This document shows, piece by piece, positions 55,824-63,636 of a stretch of 64,000 nt of DNA (the first letter of the stretch is position 1; every line of letters starts with the position of its first letter). A program made the translations under genes and the position numbers. The stretch is from Pseudomonas wuhanensis (GTDB lineage: Bacteria > Pseudomonadota > Gammaproteobacteria > Pseudomonadales > Pseudomonadaceae), in assembly GCF_030687395.1 (NCBI RefSeq), contig NZ_CP117430.1, positions 496,001 through 560,000 on the forward strand, read 5' to 3'. The notes under the pieces are model-generated. The model saw nothing but the letters and a program-made list of their open reading frames with translations, was not told the origin of the DNA and made no database searches.

Positions 55824-57068
55824 ATGTCATTGGTCAGTCATTGGGAGCACGAGTACGTCAAGGTCAAGCTACGCCTGCATGGCTTGGTCACCCGCCTGGA
55901 AATGGCCTGGAAGAAGCTCGTCAGCGAGCTTGAACCCAAGGAGTACGAGGCCATCGTCGCACTGCTGCAACGGGGCCATGATCAGGCGCACTACGTGCTC
56001 AAAAACGGCGACTTGCCCGACGATCAACCGAGTGTGCCGTGGGAGTTGGCCCACGGTTTGTCGATCCTGCATATCGGTAACGCCACTCCCTTGCCGCAAT
56101 CGGCAGACGAGCTGCAAACCCGGGTGCTCAAGGACGGCAGCCTGCTCGGTTGTCGCAAATGGGAACTGCTGGATCTGTTGTGGAGCGAGGCGCTGCTCAA
56201 GTGGATCGAGAACCTGCGGCATCACGCACCGTTCGCCACCAACCCGGCGCTGATGCGCATGGACAGTGACGTGACCCTGGCCATCGCCGGCGACTGGGGC
56301 ACCGGGCCGTTCGACAGCCATGCCCCGGCGGTATCGGTGGCCAATCAGATGCAGTTGGCCCAGGCCGATTTCACCGTTCACCTGGGGGACGTCTATTACG
56401 CCGGCACCCACTCCCAGGAAGACGTCGACATGGTCGGCTGGCCCATGGGCAAGCACGGCTCGTTCACCCTCAACTCCAACCACGAGATGTACAGCGGCGC
56501 CCATGGCTATTTCAAGGAACTGGCCAAGCGATTCCCGGCGCAGCAGGGCACCAGTTATTTTGCGTTGTACAACGATGACTGGCTGGTGATCGGCCTCGAC
56601 ACGGCTTATGCCTCCGATCCGATTAACCTGTACATGGACGGTGCGCTGAACAAGGAGCAGATCGACTGGATGAAAGGGCTGCCTCAGCGCAAGAAAATCA
56701 TGGTGCTCAGTCATCACCAGGGCTTCGACATTTCCGGGCACCACAAGACGGCGCTGTATCAACCGGTGTGCGATGCCTTGGGCCGTGAGCCGGATTACTG
56801 GTATTGGGGGCATTTGCATAACGGCATCTGCTACGCCACTCAAGGTGGCTTGCATGCACGCTGCGCCGGGCATGGGGCGATTCCCTACGGCAATGCCAGC
56901 GAGCTGAACGGGCATGCGCGGGTGCTGTGGTCGGAAACGCAAAATGCGCGGGATGAGGCGTACCCGGATCGGGTGTTGAATGGCTATGTGAAAGTGCGGT
57001 TGGTGGGGGAGAGCATCGAAGAGACGTTTGTTGGGGAGGATGGGTCGGTGCGGTGGTCTTCGAGTTGA
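55824..57068 (+). CDS. Metallophosphoesterase
   Basis: A 414-residue protein with a C-terminal calcineurin-like/purple-acid-phosphatase-like domain (about 150-400). Metal-binding motifs in order: IAGDWGTG, HLGDVYYAG, SNHEMYSGAHGY, VLSHHQGFD and WGHLHNG. The N-terminal 150 residues are helical with no known domain. No signal peptide. GGAGGA lies seven bases before the ATG, and the gene follows the cytochrome gene by 26 bases, so they are likely co-transcribed. The substrate is unknown. Confidence 0.87.
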   Translation: MSLVSHWEHEYVKVKLRLHGLVTRLEMAWKKLVSELEPKEYEAIVALLQRGHDQAHYVLKNGDLPDDQPSVPWELAHGLSILHIGNATPLPQSADELQTRVLKDGSLLGCRKWELLDLLWSEALLKWIENLRHHAPFATNPALMRMDSDVTLAIAGDWGTGPFDSHAPAVSVANQMQLAQADFTVHLGDVYYAGTHSQEDVDMVGWPMGKHGSFTLNSNHEMYSGAHGYFKELAKRFPAQQGTSYFALYNDDWLVIGLDTAYASDPINLYMDGALNKEQIDWMKGLPQRKKIMVLSHHQGFDISGHHKTALYQPVCDALGREPDYWYWGHLHNGICYATQGGLHARCAGHGAIPYGNASELNGHARVLWSETQNARDEAYPDRVLNGYVKVRLVGESIEETFVGEDGSVRWSSS

Positions 57069-57086
57069 TGGAGTGAATGTTACGGC

Positions 57087-57096
57087 CTCATCGCGG
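57087..57096. repeat. Target-site duplication, left copy
   Basis: CTCATCGCGG, identical to 58475-58484. Confidence 0.93.
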
Positions 57097-58474
57097 CATA
57101 GGTATCTACACATCTCCCGATCCTGGTCTATAAAGGGACGGCATGGATATCAAATGACCGGGCTAGATGCCCGACTGACAAAACGATACGACGAGTTAGT
57201 CATGGGACACAGTAATGGACTACCGGCGCTGGCCGCCGGGATGAAAGCCTTGCCGCGAAGCGACAAGGCTTTTGCACAGACGCAAGCCCTTTGGCGATTT
57301 TTGAGCAATGACCGGGTTCGGCCCGTTGACCTGGTTAAACCGCTGCTGGCGCTGGCCCACGAGGGTTGTCGGGATGACTGTGATGATTACGCGCTGGTCA
57401 TGCACGATTGGTCTCGGCTCAATTACATGCACCACCACAGCAAGGCTGATCGCCTGCAAATGACCCACCGGGGCGACATCGGTTACGAGCTGCAAAGCAG
57501 CCTGCTAGTCACCGACCGTGACGGTGCACCGATCTGTACTCCCGCTCAAAATCTGGCGACCAAGGACGGCGTGCTCAGCACGCGAGCCGAAGAAGTGCTG
57601 GCCCCTGAGAAGCATCTGCATGAACTGACACAACGTATCACTTGGCTGGAACAGCAGAATTTTGCCAAGCCGCTTGTCCATATCGTGGATCGAGAGGCTG
57701 ATTCGGTCGCTCACCTGAGGCAATGGCAGGCCGAAGGTCGGCAATGGCTGGTGCGAGTCAAGGCCGGTTCCACGGCCAGTCATGCAGGTCAATCGAGGGC
57801 CCTGAGTCAAATTGCTCGCGAGATGACCTACCGCAAAACTCGCAAGGTGGACTACAAAGGAAAACCGGCCATTCAATGGGTGGGAGAAACCGCCGTCGTG
57901 CTGACTCGCCAAGCCCAGCCTTTCACCAAAGACAGGGCCGACCGCAAGACGCTGCGCAAGTCTGGTGAGCCGTTGCCGGCCCGGCTCGTCGTGAGCCGAA
58001 TACTGGGAGCCGATGGTCACCTGCTGGCCGAATGGTATTTGCTGAGCAACCTTGAGCAAGAGGTCGCAGATGAACGATTGGCGCTCTGGTATTACTGGCG
58101 CTGGCGTATCGAGTCCTACTTCAAACTGCTTAAAGGGGGTGGGCATCAGCTGGAAAACTGGCAGCAAGAGAGCGGTGAAGCGGTGTTCAAACGGCTGTTG
58201 ATCGCCAGTCAGGCATGTGCTGTCAGTTGGCGTCTGATGCGGGCTAAGGGGGAGTTTGCTGAGCAAACACGGGATTTTTTGGTCCGTCTGTCTGGTCGAC
58301 AGATGAAGCGCTCGCAGCCGGTGACGGCTTCCGCGCTGCTGGCCGGTTTATACATGCTTTTGGCCATGTGCGAGACATTGGAGCAATACACGCCCCAGGA
58401 ACTGGCGGGTTTTGCTAAAGAGGCCATCGGCTGGGTGGCCAGCCGAAGACTTTAGAGATGTGTAGATACCTATG
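57097..58474 (+). mobile_element. IS4-family insertion sequence, apparently intact
   Basis: The element is 1378 bp with perfect 20-bp inverted ends (CATAGGTATCTACACATCTC at 57097-57116, complement at 58455-58474). It is flanked by a 10-bp direct repeat CTCATCGCGG (57087-57096 and 58475-58484). The target repeat is the edge of a REP palindrome; the right copy continues into the rest of the REPIN. It differs from the IS at the window's left end. Confidence 0.95.
57154..58455 (+). CDS. IS4-family transposase
   Basis: A 433-residue DDE transposase, uninterrupted. An N-terminal domain (LTKRYDELVMGHSNGLPALA; QALWRFLSNDRV) resembles the Tn5/IS50-like DNA-binding part. Catalytic residues: Asp in LVMHDWSRLNY, Asp in HIVDREADSVAH and Glu in YWRWRIESYFKLLKGGG (the Y-(2)-R-(3)-E-(6)-K signature). 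The frame is open further upstream to 57028, but that start lies outside the IS, so I use the ATG at 57154. The element looks active. Confidence 0.92.
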   Translation: MTGLDARLTKRYDELVMGHSNGLPALAAGMKALPRSDKAFAQTQALWRFLSNDRVRPVDLVKPLLALAHEGCRDDCDDYALVMHDWSRLNYMHHHSKADRLQMTHRGDIGYELQSSLLVTDRDGAPICTPAQNLATKDGVLSTRAEEVLAPEKHLHELTQRITWLEQQNFAKPLVHIVDREADSVAHLRQWQAEGRQWLVRVKAGSTASHAGQSRALSQIAREMTYRKTRKVDYKGKPAIQWVGETAVVLTRQAQPFTKDRADRKTLRKSGEPLPARLVVSRILGADGHLLAEWYLLSNLEQEVADERLALWYYWRWRIESYFKLLKGGGHQLENWQQESGEAVFKRLLIASQACAVSWRLMRAKGEFAEQTRDFLVRLSGRQMKRSQPVTASALLAGLYMLLAMCETLEQYTPQELAGFAKEAIGWVASRRL

Positions 58475-58484
58475 CTCATCGCGG
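58475..58484. repeat. Target-site duplication, right copy
   Basis: CTCATCGCGG, continuing as GCAAGCCCGCTCCCAC, the REP unit that was the target. Confidence 0.93.
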
Positions 58485-58567
58485 GCAAGCCCGCTCCCAC
58501 AGTGATTGGGGTGTTCACAGAGTTTGTGTACGCCGCCGATCCTTGTGGGAGCGGGCTTGCCCGCGAT
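58477..58567. repeat. REPIN used as IS target
   Basis: Inverted REP pair between the IS and the gbcA stop; its left edge is part of the IS target duplication. Confidence 0.92.
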
Positions 58568-58577
58568 GCTTTTGCTT

Positions 58578-59873
58578 TTAGCCTTGTACCGGAACCCCTT
58601 TGAGGTACGGCGCGGGCTCGGCCCCCAGATTGTTCAACAGACGCTCGCTGTACCAGTCCACAAAGTTCACCACACCAAACTCATAGGTCTTGGAGTAAGG
58701 CCCTGGCTGGTACGCGGTGGAGTTGATCCCGCGCTGGTTCTCTTCGGCCAGGCGACGGTCCTGGTCGTTGGTCGCATCCCAGACCTGGCGCATGCGCTCC
58801 ACGTCGTAGTCCACGCCTTCGACCGCATCCTTGTGGACGATCCACTTGGTGGTGACCATGGTTTCCTGAGCGCTGATCGGCCACACGGTGAACACGATGA
58901 TGTGGTCGCCCATGCAGTGGTTCCACGAGTGTGGCAGGTGCAGGATGCGCATCGAGCCCAGGTCCGGGTTTTTGATGCGGCCCATGAGTTTGGCGCAGCC
59001 CTGTTTGCCGTCCAGGGTCATCGACACGGTGCCCTTGAGCAGCGGCATGCGCACGATACGGTTACGCAGGCCGAAACTGGCGTGGGCGTAAGGGATCTTC
59101 TCGGCTTCCCAGGCAGCGGCCGAAGCAGCTACATGGTCCTTGAAGGCCTGGTCGGCACGCGGGTCGGTGACGTCGTCCCATTCCAGCAGGGTTTTCAGCA
59201 GTTCCGGGTGCGACGCGTTGCAGTGGTAGCACTCGCGGTTGTTTTCCAGCACCAGTTTCCAGTTGGCTTTTTCCATCAAGGTGGTGGTAATCGCCACCTT
59301 GGTGTTCTCCATGTCGTACGGTTCCATGTAATGGCTGAGCGTCGACAGGAAGTCATCAATGGCCGGCGGGTTCTCCGACAGGCTGATGAAGATGTAACCG
59401 CCAGCGGTTTTCACGTTCACCGGCTTCAAACCGTACTGCTTCATGTCGAAGTCGGCGCCCATTTCGGTGCCGGCGAACAGCAGGCGACCGTCCAGCTCAT
59501 ACGTCCACTGGTGGTAGTGGCAGACCAGTTTGGCGACTTTGCCTTTTTCACTGGTGCACAGCCGTGAACCGCGGTGGCGGCAGACGTTGTGGAACGCATG
59601 GACCACGCCGTCCGCACCGCGAATCACGATGATCGGGTTCTTGCCGACTTGCAGGGTCAGGTAGTTGCCCTTGGTCGGGATTTCGCAGGTCATGCCGGCG
59701 ATCAACCACTCTTTCTGAAAGATTTCCTGCATGTCGATATCAAACAGCCGCTCGTCAGAGTAAAACGGCTGCGGCAGCGAGAAAGTGCGCTCGCGTTCTT
59801 GCAGCATCTGCGCGGTGGCCTTGCGTGCGGGTTCCAGTGGATCGCCCAGGCTCAGGGTAGTGGTGACGTCCAT
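58578..59873 (-). CDS. gbcA: Glycine betaine monooxygenase oxygenase subunit GbcA
   Basis: A 431-residue Rieske oxygenase that demethylates glycine betaine to dimethylglycine and formaldehyde. Rieske ligands: C-R-H (NVCRHRGSRLC) and C-H-Y-H (LVCHYHQW). Mononuclear iron ligands are in NNRECYHCNASHPEL with a C-terminal Asp. I start at 59873 with GAGGA eight bases upstream; an in-frame ATG at 59894 is less well placed. It is divergent from gbcB and, in P. aeruginosa, GbdR-dependent. Confidence 0.95.
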   Translation of the reverse strand: MDVTTTLSLGDPLEPARKATAQMLQERERTFSLPQPFYSDERLFDIDMQEIFQKEWLIAGMTCEIPTKGNYLTLQVGKNPIIVIRGADGVVHAFHNVCRHRGSRLCTSEKGKVAKLVCHYHQWTYELDGRLLFAGTEMGADFDMKQYGLKPVNVKTAGGYIFISLSENPPAIDDFLSTLSHYMEPYDMENTKVAITTTLMEKANWKLVLENNRECYHCNASHPELLKTLLEWDDVTDPRADQAFKDHVAASAAAWEAEKIPYAHASFGLRNRIVRMPLLKGTVSMTLDGKQGCAKLMGRIKNPDLGSMRILHLPHSWNHCMGDHIIVFTVWPISAQETMVTTKWIVHKDAVEGVDYDVERMRQVWDATNDQDRRLAEENQRGINSTAYQPGPYSKTYEFGVVNFVDWYSERLLNNLGAEPAPYLKGVPVQG

Positions 59874-60155
59874 CGTGTGTTTCCTCAAGGCCATCTGCGT
59901 GGCCGCGAAAGTGGCTGATCAGGTTTGCTACGCAAGGTGTAAAGATTGTGTCTTGGTATGGAGCGAGTGTGGGGCCGCCGTTGCCCGGAACCTTATCCAT
60001 GGGCGACATGGCCCAATCTGTTCCCGACGCGCAACCCCCGGTAATTGGGGGCTGGTCGCGATAAGTATGTGAATGTCGCAGATAGGTAAATGGCGGGGCT
60101 GCGCTATACGCAGAATCGCCAACATGAAGGCCGGCAGTCGGCCGTGGAGATCAGC
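59874..60155. promoter_or_regulatory. gbcA / gbcB divergent control region
   Basis: These 282 bases hold both promoters. A short inverted repeat CCCCC-GGTAATT-GGGGG lies at 60035-60051. GbdR binding is expected from P. aeruginosa but not located. Confidence 0.55.
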
Positions 60156-61256
60156 ATGTCCAACAGCTTCCTGAACCCGGTAACCACCCAGACCTGGGCC
60201 AATGGTCGACATATTGTCCGTTGCGTCAAAGTCATCCAGGAAACCTGGGATGTGCGCACCTTCTGCTTTATGGCCGACCAGCCGATCCTGTTCTTTTTCA
60301 AGCCCGGGCAGTTCGTCACCCTGGAGCTGGAAATCGATGGCGTGCCGATCATGCGCTCCTACACCATTTCCAGTTCGCCGTCGGTGCCGTACAGCTTTTC
60401 GGTGACCATCAAGCGCGTGCCGGGCGGCAAGGTGTCCAACTGGCTGCACGACACCCTGCATGAAGGCCAGGAACTGGCGGTGCACGGGCCGGTCGGGCTG
60501 TTCAACGCCATGGACTTCCCGGCGCCGAAAGTGCTCTACCTCAGCGGCGGCGTCGGCATCACGCCGTGCATGTCCATGGCCCGGTGGTTCTATGACACCA
60601 ACGGCAATGTCGACATGGTATTTATCCACAGCGCCCGTTCGCCGAAAGACATCATCTACCACCGCGAGCTGGAACACATGGCATCGCGGATCGACAACTT
60701 CAGCCTGCACCTGATCTGCGAGAAGCATGGTCTGGGCGAGCCGTGGGCCGGTTATCGCGGTTACCTGAACCACAAGATGCTCGAACTGATGGCGCCGGAC
60801 TTCCTTGAACGTGAAGTCTTCTGCTGCGGCCCGACCCCGTACATGAATGCGGTCAAGCGCATGCTCGAGGCGGCGGGCTTCGACATGAAGCGTTATCACG
60901 AGGAATCCTTCGGCGCGACACCGCCGGAAGCCCGTGCCGACGCGGTGGAGCAAGCCGAGCAAGCGGCGGATGCTCCGGAAATCGATGCGGCGGATCTGCA
61001 TCAAGTGGAATTCACTGCGTCCGGCAAGAGCATTCGGGTCGCACCGGGGGAAACGGTGCATGCGGCGGCGGCCAAGCTTGGCTTGCTGATTCCGAAGGCT
61101 TGCGGGATGGGGATCTGCGGGACCTGCAAGGTGATGAAGCTTGGTGGCGAAGTCGAAATGGACCACAACGGCGGGATTACCGAGGAAGACGAAGCCGAAG
61201 GGTTCATCCTGTCGTGCTGCAGCGTGCCGAAGGGCGACGTTCGCATCGAGTTTTGA
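60156..61256 (+). CDS. gbcB: Glycine betaine monooxygenase reductase subunit GbcB
   Basis: A 366-residue ferredoxin reductase. The FAD/NAD part has IMRSYTISSSPSVPY and YLSGGVGITPCMSMARW; the C-terminal 2Fe-2S ferredoxin has CGMGICGTCKVM with a distal Cys in FILSCCSVP. It feeds electrons from NADH to GbcA. The start at 60156 has GGAGA about seven bases upstream. Confidence 0.95.
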   Translation: MSNSFLNPVTTQTWANGRHIVRCVKVIQETWDVRTFCFMADQPILFFFKPGQFVTLELEIDGVPIMRSYTISSSPSVPYSFSVTIKRVPGGKVSNWLHDTLHEGQELAVHGPVGLFNAMDFPAPKVLYLSGGVGITPCMSMARWFYDTNGNVDMVFIHSARSPKDIIYHRELEHMASRIDNFSLHLICEKHGLGEPWAGYRGYLNHKMLELMAPDFLEREVFCCGPTPYMNAVKRMLEAAGFDMKRYHEESFGATPPEARADAVEQAEQAADAPEIDAADLHQVEFTASGKSIRVAPGETVHAAAAKLGLLIPKACGMGICGTCKVMKLGGEVEMDHNGGITEEDEAEGFILSCCSVPKGDVRIEF

Positions 61257-61258
61257 AC

Positions 61259-61362
61259 CTGTGGGAGCGGGGGGCGGCGATCCGACTTGCTCGCGAAGGC
61301 GGCGGCACAGTCAACATTGATGTTGCCTGACACACCGCTTTCGCGAGCAAGCCCGCTCCCAC
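61259..61362. repeat. REPIN with an interrupted left palindrome
   Basis: The right arm is TTTCGCGAGCAAGCCCGCTCC. The left arm, GTGGGAGCGG...ACTTGCTCGCGAAG, is broken by an extra GC-rich segment at about 61269-61284, so its hairpin is imperfect. Confidence 0.85.
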
Positions 61363-61375
61363 AATGGTTGGTATT

Positions 61376-62200
61376 TCAGTCCACAAACAAGTCTGGCATC
61401 AGCTTGTCTTTGGAGCCGGGCTCAAAGCGGTAATGATCGAATTCGGTCACGCCATGCTCCCGCAGAATCTCCTCATCAATCAGCAAGCGCCCCGTAATGC
61501 TGCGGCCACTGCTGCCCAGAATCGCGTAAGCAGCATCCGCCATGATTGCGGGTGCGCGCGCATGCTTGAACGACTCGCGTGACCCCAGCTGAAACTCGAT
61601 CGCAGCGGTGGCGATCATGGTCTGCGGCCACAGGGAATTGACGCTGATGCCGTAGGAGGCGAATTCCTCGCTCATGCCCAGGGTCAGCATGCTCATGCCG
61701 TATTTGGTCACCGTGTAGGGGCTGTACTGGGCGAACCATTTGGTGGCCAGGTTCAGCGGTGGTGACAGGTTGAGGATGTGGCCGGCGGTTTTTTTCAGAT
61801 AGGGCAGGGCGGCCTGGCTGCACAGCAGCACGGCGCGGGTGTTGATCTGGTGCATCAGGTCGAAGCGCTTGAGTTCGATGTGTTGCACGCCGGTCAGCTT
61901 GATCGCTCCGGCATTGTTGACCAAGGCATCAATCGCGCCGAAGTGTTCGCTGGCCTGGGCCAACGCCTCACGCACCGCCTCTTCATCGCGCACATCCACC
62001 TGCAAGGCCAACGCCTTGCCGCCCGCGGCTTCAACTTCCGCCGCCACGCTGAAGATGGTGCCGGGCAGTTTGGGGTGAGGGGTGGCGCTTTTGGCGGCAA
62101 TCACGATGTTGGCCCCATCCTTTGCTGCCCGCAGCGCAATCTCACGCCCGATCCCGCGACTGGCACCGGTGATGAACAGGGTTTTGCCTTGTAATGACAT
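61376..62200 (-). CDS. SDR-family oxidoreductase (HSDL2-like)
   Basis: A 274-residue short-chain dehydrogenase. Cofactor motif FITGASRGIGREIALRAAKDG; VDVRDEEAV; NNAGAI; active-site Tyr-x3-Lys in YSPYTVTKYGMS. The run PPLNLATKWF just before it matches the hydroxysteroid-dehydrogenase-like-2 subgroup. AGGAG lies about eight bases before the ATG at 62200. The substrate is unknown. It is convergent with gbcB. Confidence 0.87.
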   Translation of the reverse strand: MSLQGKTLFITGASRGIGREIALRAAKDGANIVIAAKSATPHPKLPGTIFSVAAEVEAAGGKALALQVDVRDEEAVREALAQASEHFGAIDALVNNAGAIKLTGVQHIELKRFDLMHQINTRAVLLCSQAALPYLKKTAGHILNLSPPLNLATKWFAQYSPYTVTKYGMSMLTLGMSEEFASYGISVNSLWPQTMIATAAIEFQLGSRESFKHARAPAIMADAAYAILGSSGRSITGRLLIDEEILREHGVTEFDHYRFEPGSKDKLMPDLFVD

Positions 62201-62291
62201 GCGTACGCTCCTGATTGTTGTTATCGATGCGGATCGAAACGGCTCGCCAGTCAATGTAGACCAAAAGACACTTGTTCCTCGCACTCACCGC

Positions 62292-62426
62292 GATCGTTCC
62301 CACGCTCTGCGTGGGAATGCAGCCCGTGACGCTCTGCGTCACAACGGTGTTGGACATTGCGTCAGCGATGAGGCAGGAACGCGGAGCGTCCCGAGAGGCA
62401 TTCCCACGCAGAGCGTGGGAACGATC
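62292..62426. repeat. REPIN, GATCGTTCCCACGC type, beside RAYT gene
   Basis: A 135-bp unit with outer arms GATCGTTCCCACGCTCTGCG and complement and inner GTGACGCTCTGCGTCAC. It is nearly identical to the three units at 63086-63624. Confidence 0.92.
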
Positions 62427-62447
62427 AGGAGGAGAGTGCCGTGCGCT

Positions 62448-62981
62448 TCAGGACCAACGCTGAATCTCGATCAGCCCCTCCATCCCTGCATAATTCCTCG
62501 CGCTGGAATAGCGCCAGTGCTCAGGTAAATCCACGTACCCACGCTTCACCGGGTTGTAGTGGATGTAATCCAGCTTCTGGCGCATCACCGTTTCGCTGTA
62601 CACCATTTCCGCGTGCGAACCTTCCTGCCACAACTGATAAACCCGATCCTGCTTATGTGCCCGTTTGCTGAAGCGCAGTCGTTGCAATGCGCGCTCTGCG
62701 CCCTTGCTTTGCAGATCGTCGATGATTTGGCGGGCGGTGAAGGATTTGAACAGGCGGAGGCATTTGCTCAGGTCTGGAGCCTCGGCAACGAAATGCAGAT
62801 GGTTTTCCAGGACGACGTAAACATACAGCTTTAGATCTTGGTGGGTTTGTTGATAGCGCCAGCAATTGAGCAGGTGATCGACAATGTAGGGGCGGATAAA
62901 CAGCGGAAGCCATTCCATGAGGGTGCAGGTCAGGAAGTGGGGTTTGTCGGGTTCGGTGATGGTGTAGCGACTTCGGCCCAT
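62448..62981 (-). CDS. REP-associated tyrosine transposase (RAYT)
   Basis: A 177-residue Y1 (IS200-like) transposase. The HUH metal site is HLH in VLENHLHFVAEAP (about 59-65; most relatives have PNHxH), and the nucleophile Tyr is in LDYIHYNPVKRGYV near residue 145; WRYSSARNYAG is a common C-terminal motif. RAYTs are thought to move REP/REPIN sequences. Here 135-bp REPINs of a single sub-type lie on both sides, so they are the probable substrates. Confidence 0.92.
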   Translation of the reverse strand: MGRSRYTITEPDKPHFLTCTLMEWLPLFIRPYIVDHLLNCWRYQQTHQDLKLYVYVVLENHLHFVAEAPDLSKCLRLFKSFTARQIIDDLQSKGAERALQRLRFSKRAHKQDRVYQLWQEGSHAEMVYSETVMRQKLDYIHYNPVKRGYVDLPEHWRYSSARNYAGMEGLIEIQRWS

Positions 62982-63085
62982 GGATGCATTCCTTTGCGAG
63001 GGAATGACTAGGGTGAGCGGGGTGATGTAGTGGTGCTAGCGGACAGCGCCGCAGAGAGAGTGGGAAATTGCGACGCGCCTCTAAT

Positions 63086-63220
63086 GATCGTTCCCATGCT
63101 CCGCGTGGGAATGCAGCCCGTGACGCTCTGCGTCACAACGGTGTTGGACATTGCGTCAGCGATGAGGCAGGAACGCGGAGCGTCCCGAGAGGCATTCCCA
63201 CGCAGAGCGTGGGAACGATC
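63086..63220. repeat. Tandem REPIN, copy 1
   Basis: 135 bp, GATCGTTCCCATGC... to ...GTGGGAACGATC; followed by a 67-bp fragment resembling the ltaE 3' end. Confidence 0.92.
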
Positions 63221-63287
63221 AGCTTGGTGGGGGCGTCAGGCTGCCATGACTCCCGAATATCTGCCGCCAGTTCCAGCACGCGCTCTT
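63221..63287 (-). pseudogene. ltaE 3'-end fragment, copy 1
   Basis: On the minus strand it would read ERVLELAADIRE, close to the ERVRELATDIRE of the true ltaE end at 63637, but with several substitutions and one missing base that breaks the frame. Nearly identical to 63423-63489. Confidence 0.75.
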
Positions 63288-63422
63288 GATCGTTCCCATG
63301 CTCCGCGTGGGAATGCAGCCCGTGACGCTCTGCGTCACAACGGTGTTGGACATTGCGTCAGTGGTAAGGCAGGAACGCGGAGCGTCCCGAGAGGCATTCC
63401 CACGCAGAGCGTGGGAACGATC
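63288..63422. repeat. Tandem REPIN, copy 2
   Basis: 135 bp, exactly 202 bp from copy 1. It differs from copy 1 mainly at GTCAGTGGTAAGGC for GTCAGCGATGAGGC. Confidence 0.92.
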
Positions 63423-63489
63423 AGCTTGGTGGGGGCGTCAGGCTGCCATGACTCCCGAATATCTGCCGCCAGTTCCGGCACGCGCTCTT
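63423..63489 (-). pseudogene. ltaE 3'-end fragment, copy 2
   Basis: 67 bp with one visible difference from copy 1 (CCGGCACG for CCAGCACG). Confidence 0.75.
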
Positions 63490-63624
63490 GATCGTTCCCA
63501 TGCTCCGCGTGGGAATGCAGCCCGTGACGCTCTGCGTCACAACGGTGTTGGACATTGCGTCAGCGATGAGGCAGGAACGCGGAGCGTCCCGAGAGGCATT
63601 CCCACGCAGAGCGTGGGAACGATC
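63490..63624. repeat. Tandem REPIN, copy 3
   Basis: 135 bp, 202 bp from copy 2. It directly abuts the true 3' end of ltaE. Confidence 0.92.
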
Positions 63625-63636
63625 AGCTTGCGGGCG

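Larger units (their letters stand above)
62982..63636. other. REPIN array between RAYT and ltaE
   Basis: There is no gene in these 655 bases. 63086-63624 is a tandem array; 62982-63085 is the RAYT upstream region with nothing recognisable. Confidence 0.7.

Noticed and set aside
63086..63624. Regularly spaced repeats that might suggest a CRISPR array
   Set aside because: Units are 202 bp with 135-bp REPIN repeats, and the spacers are nearly identical gene-end fragments; no cas genes.
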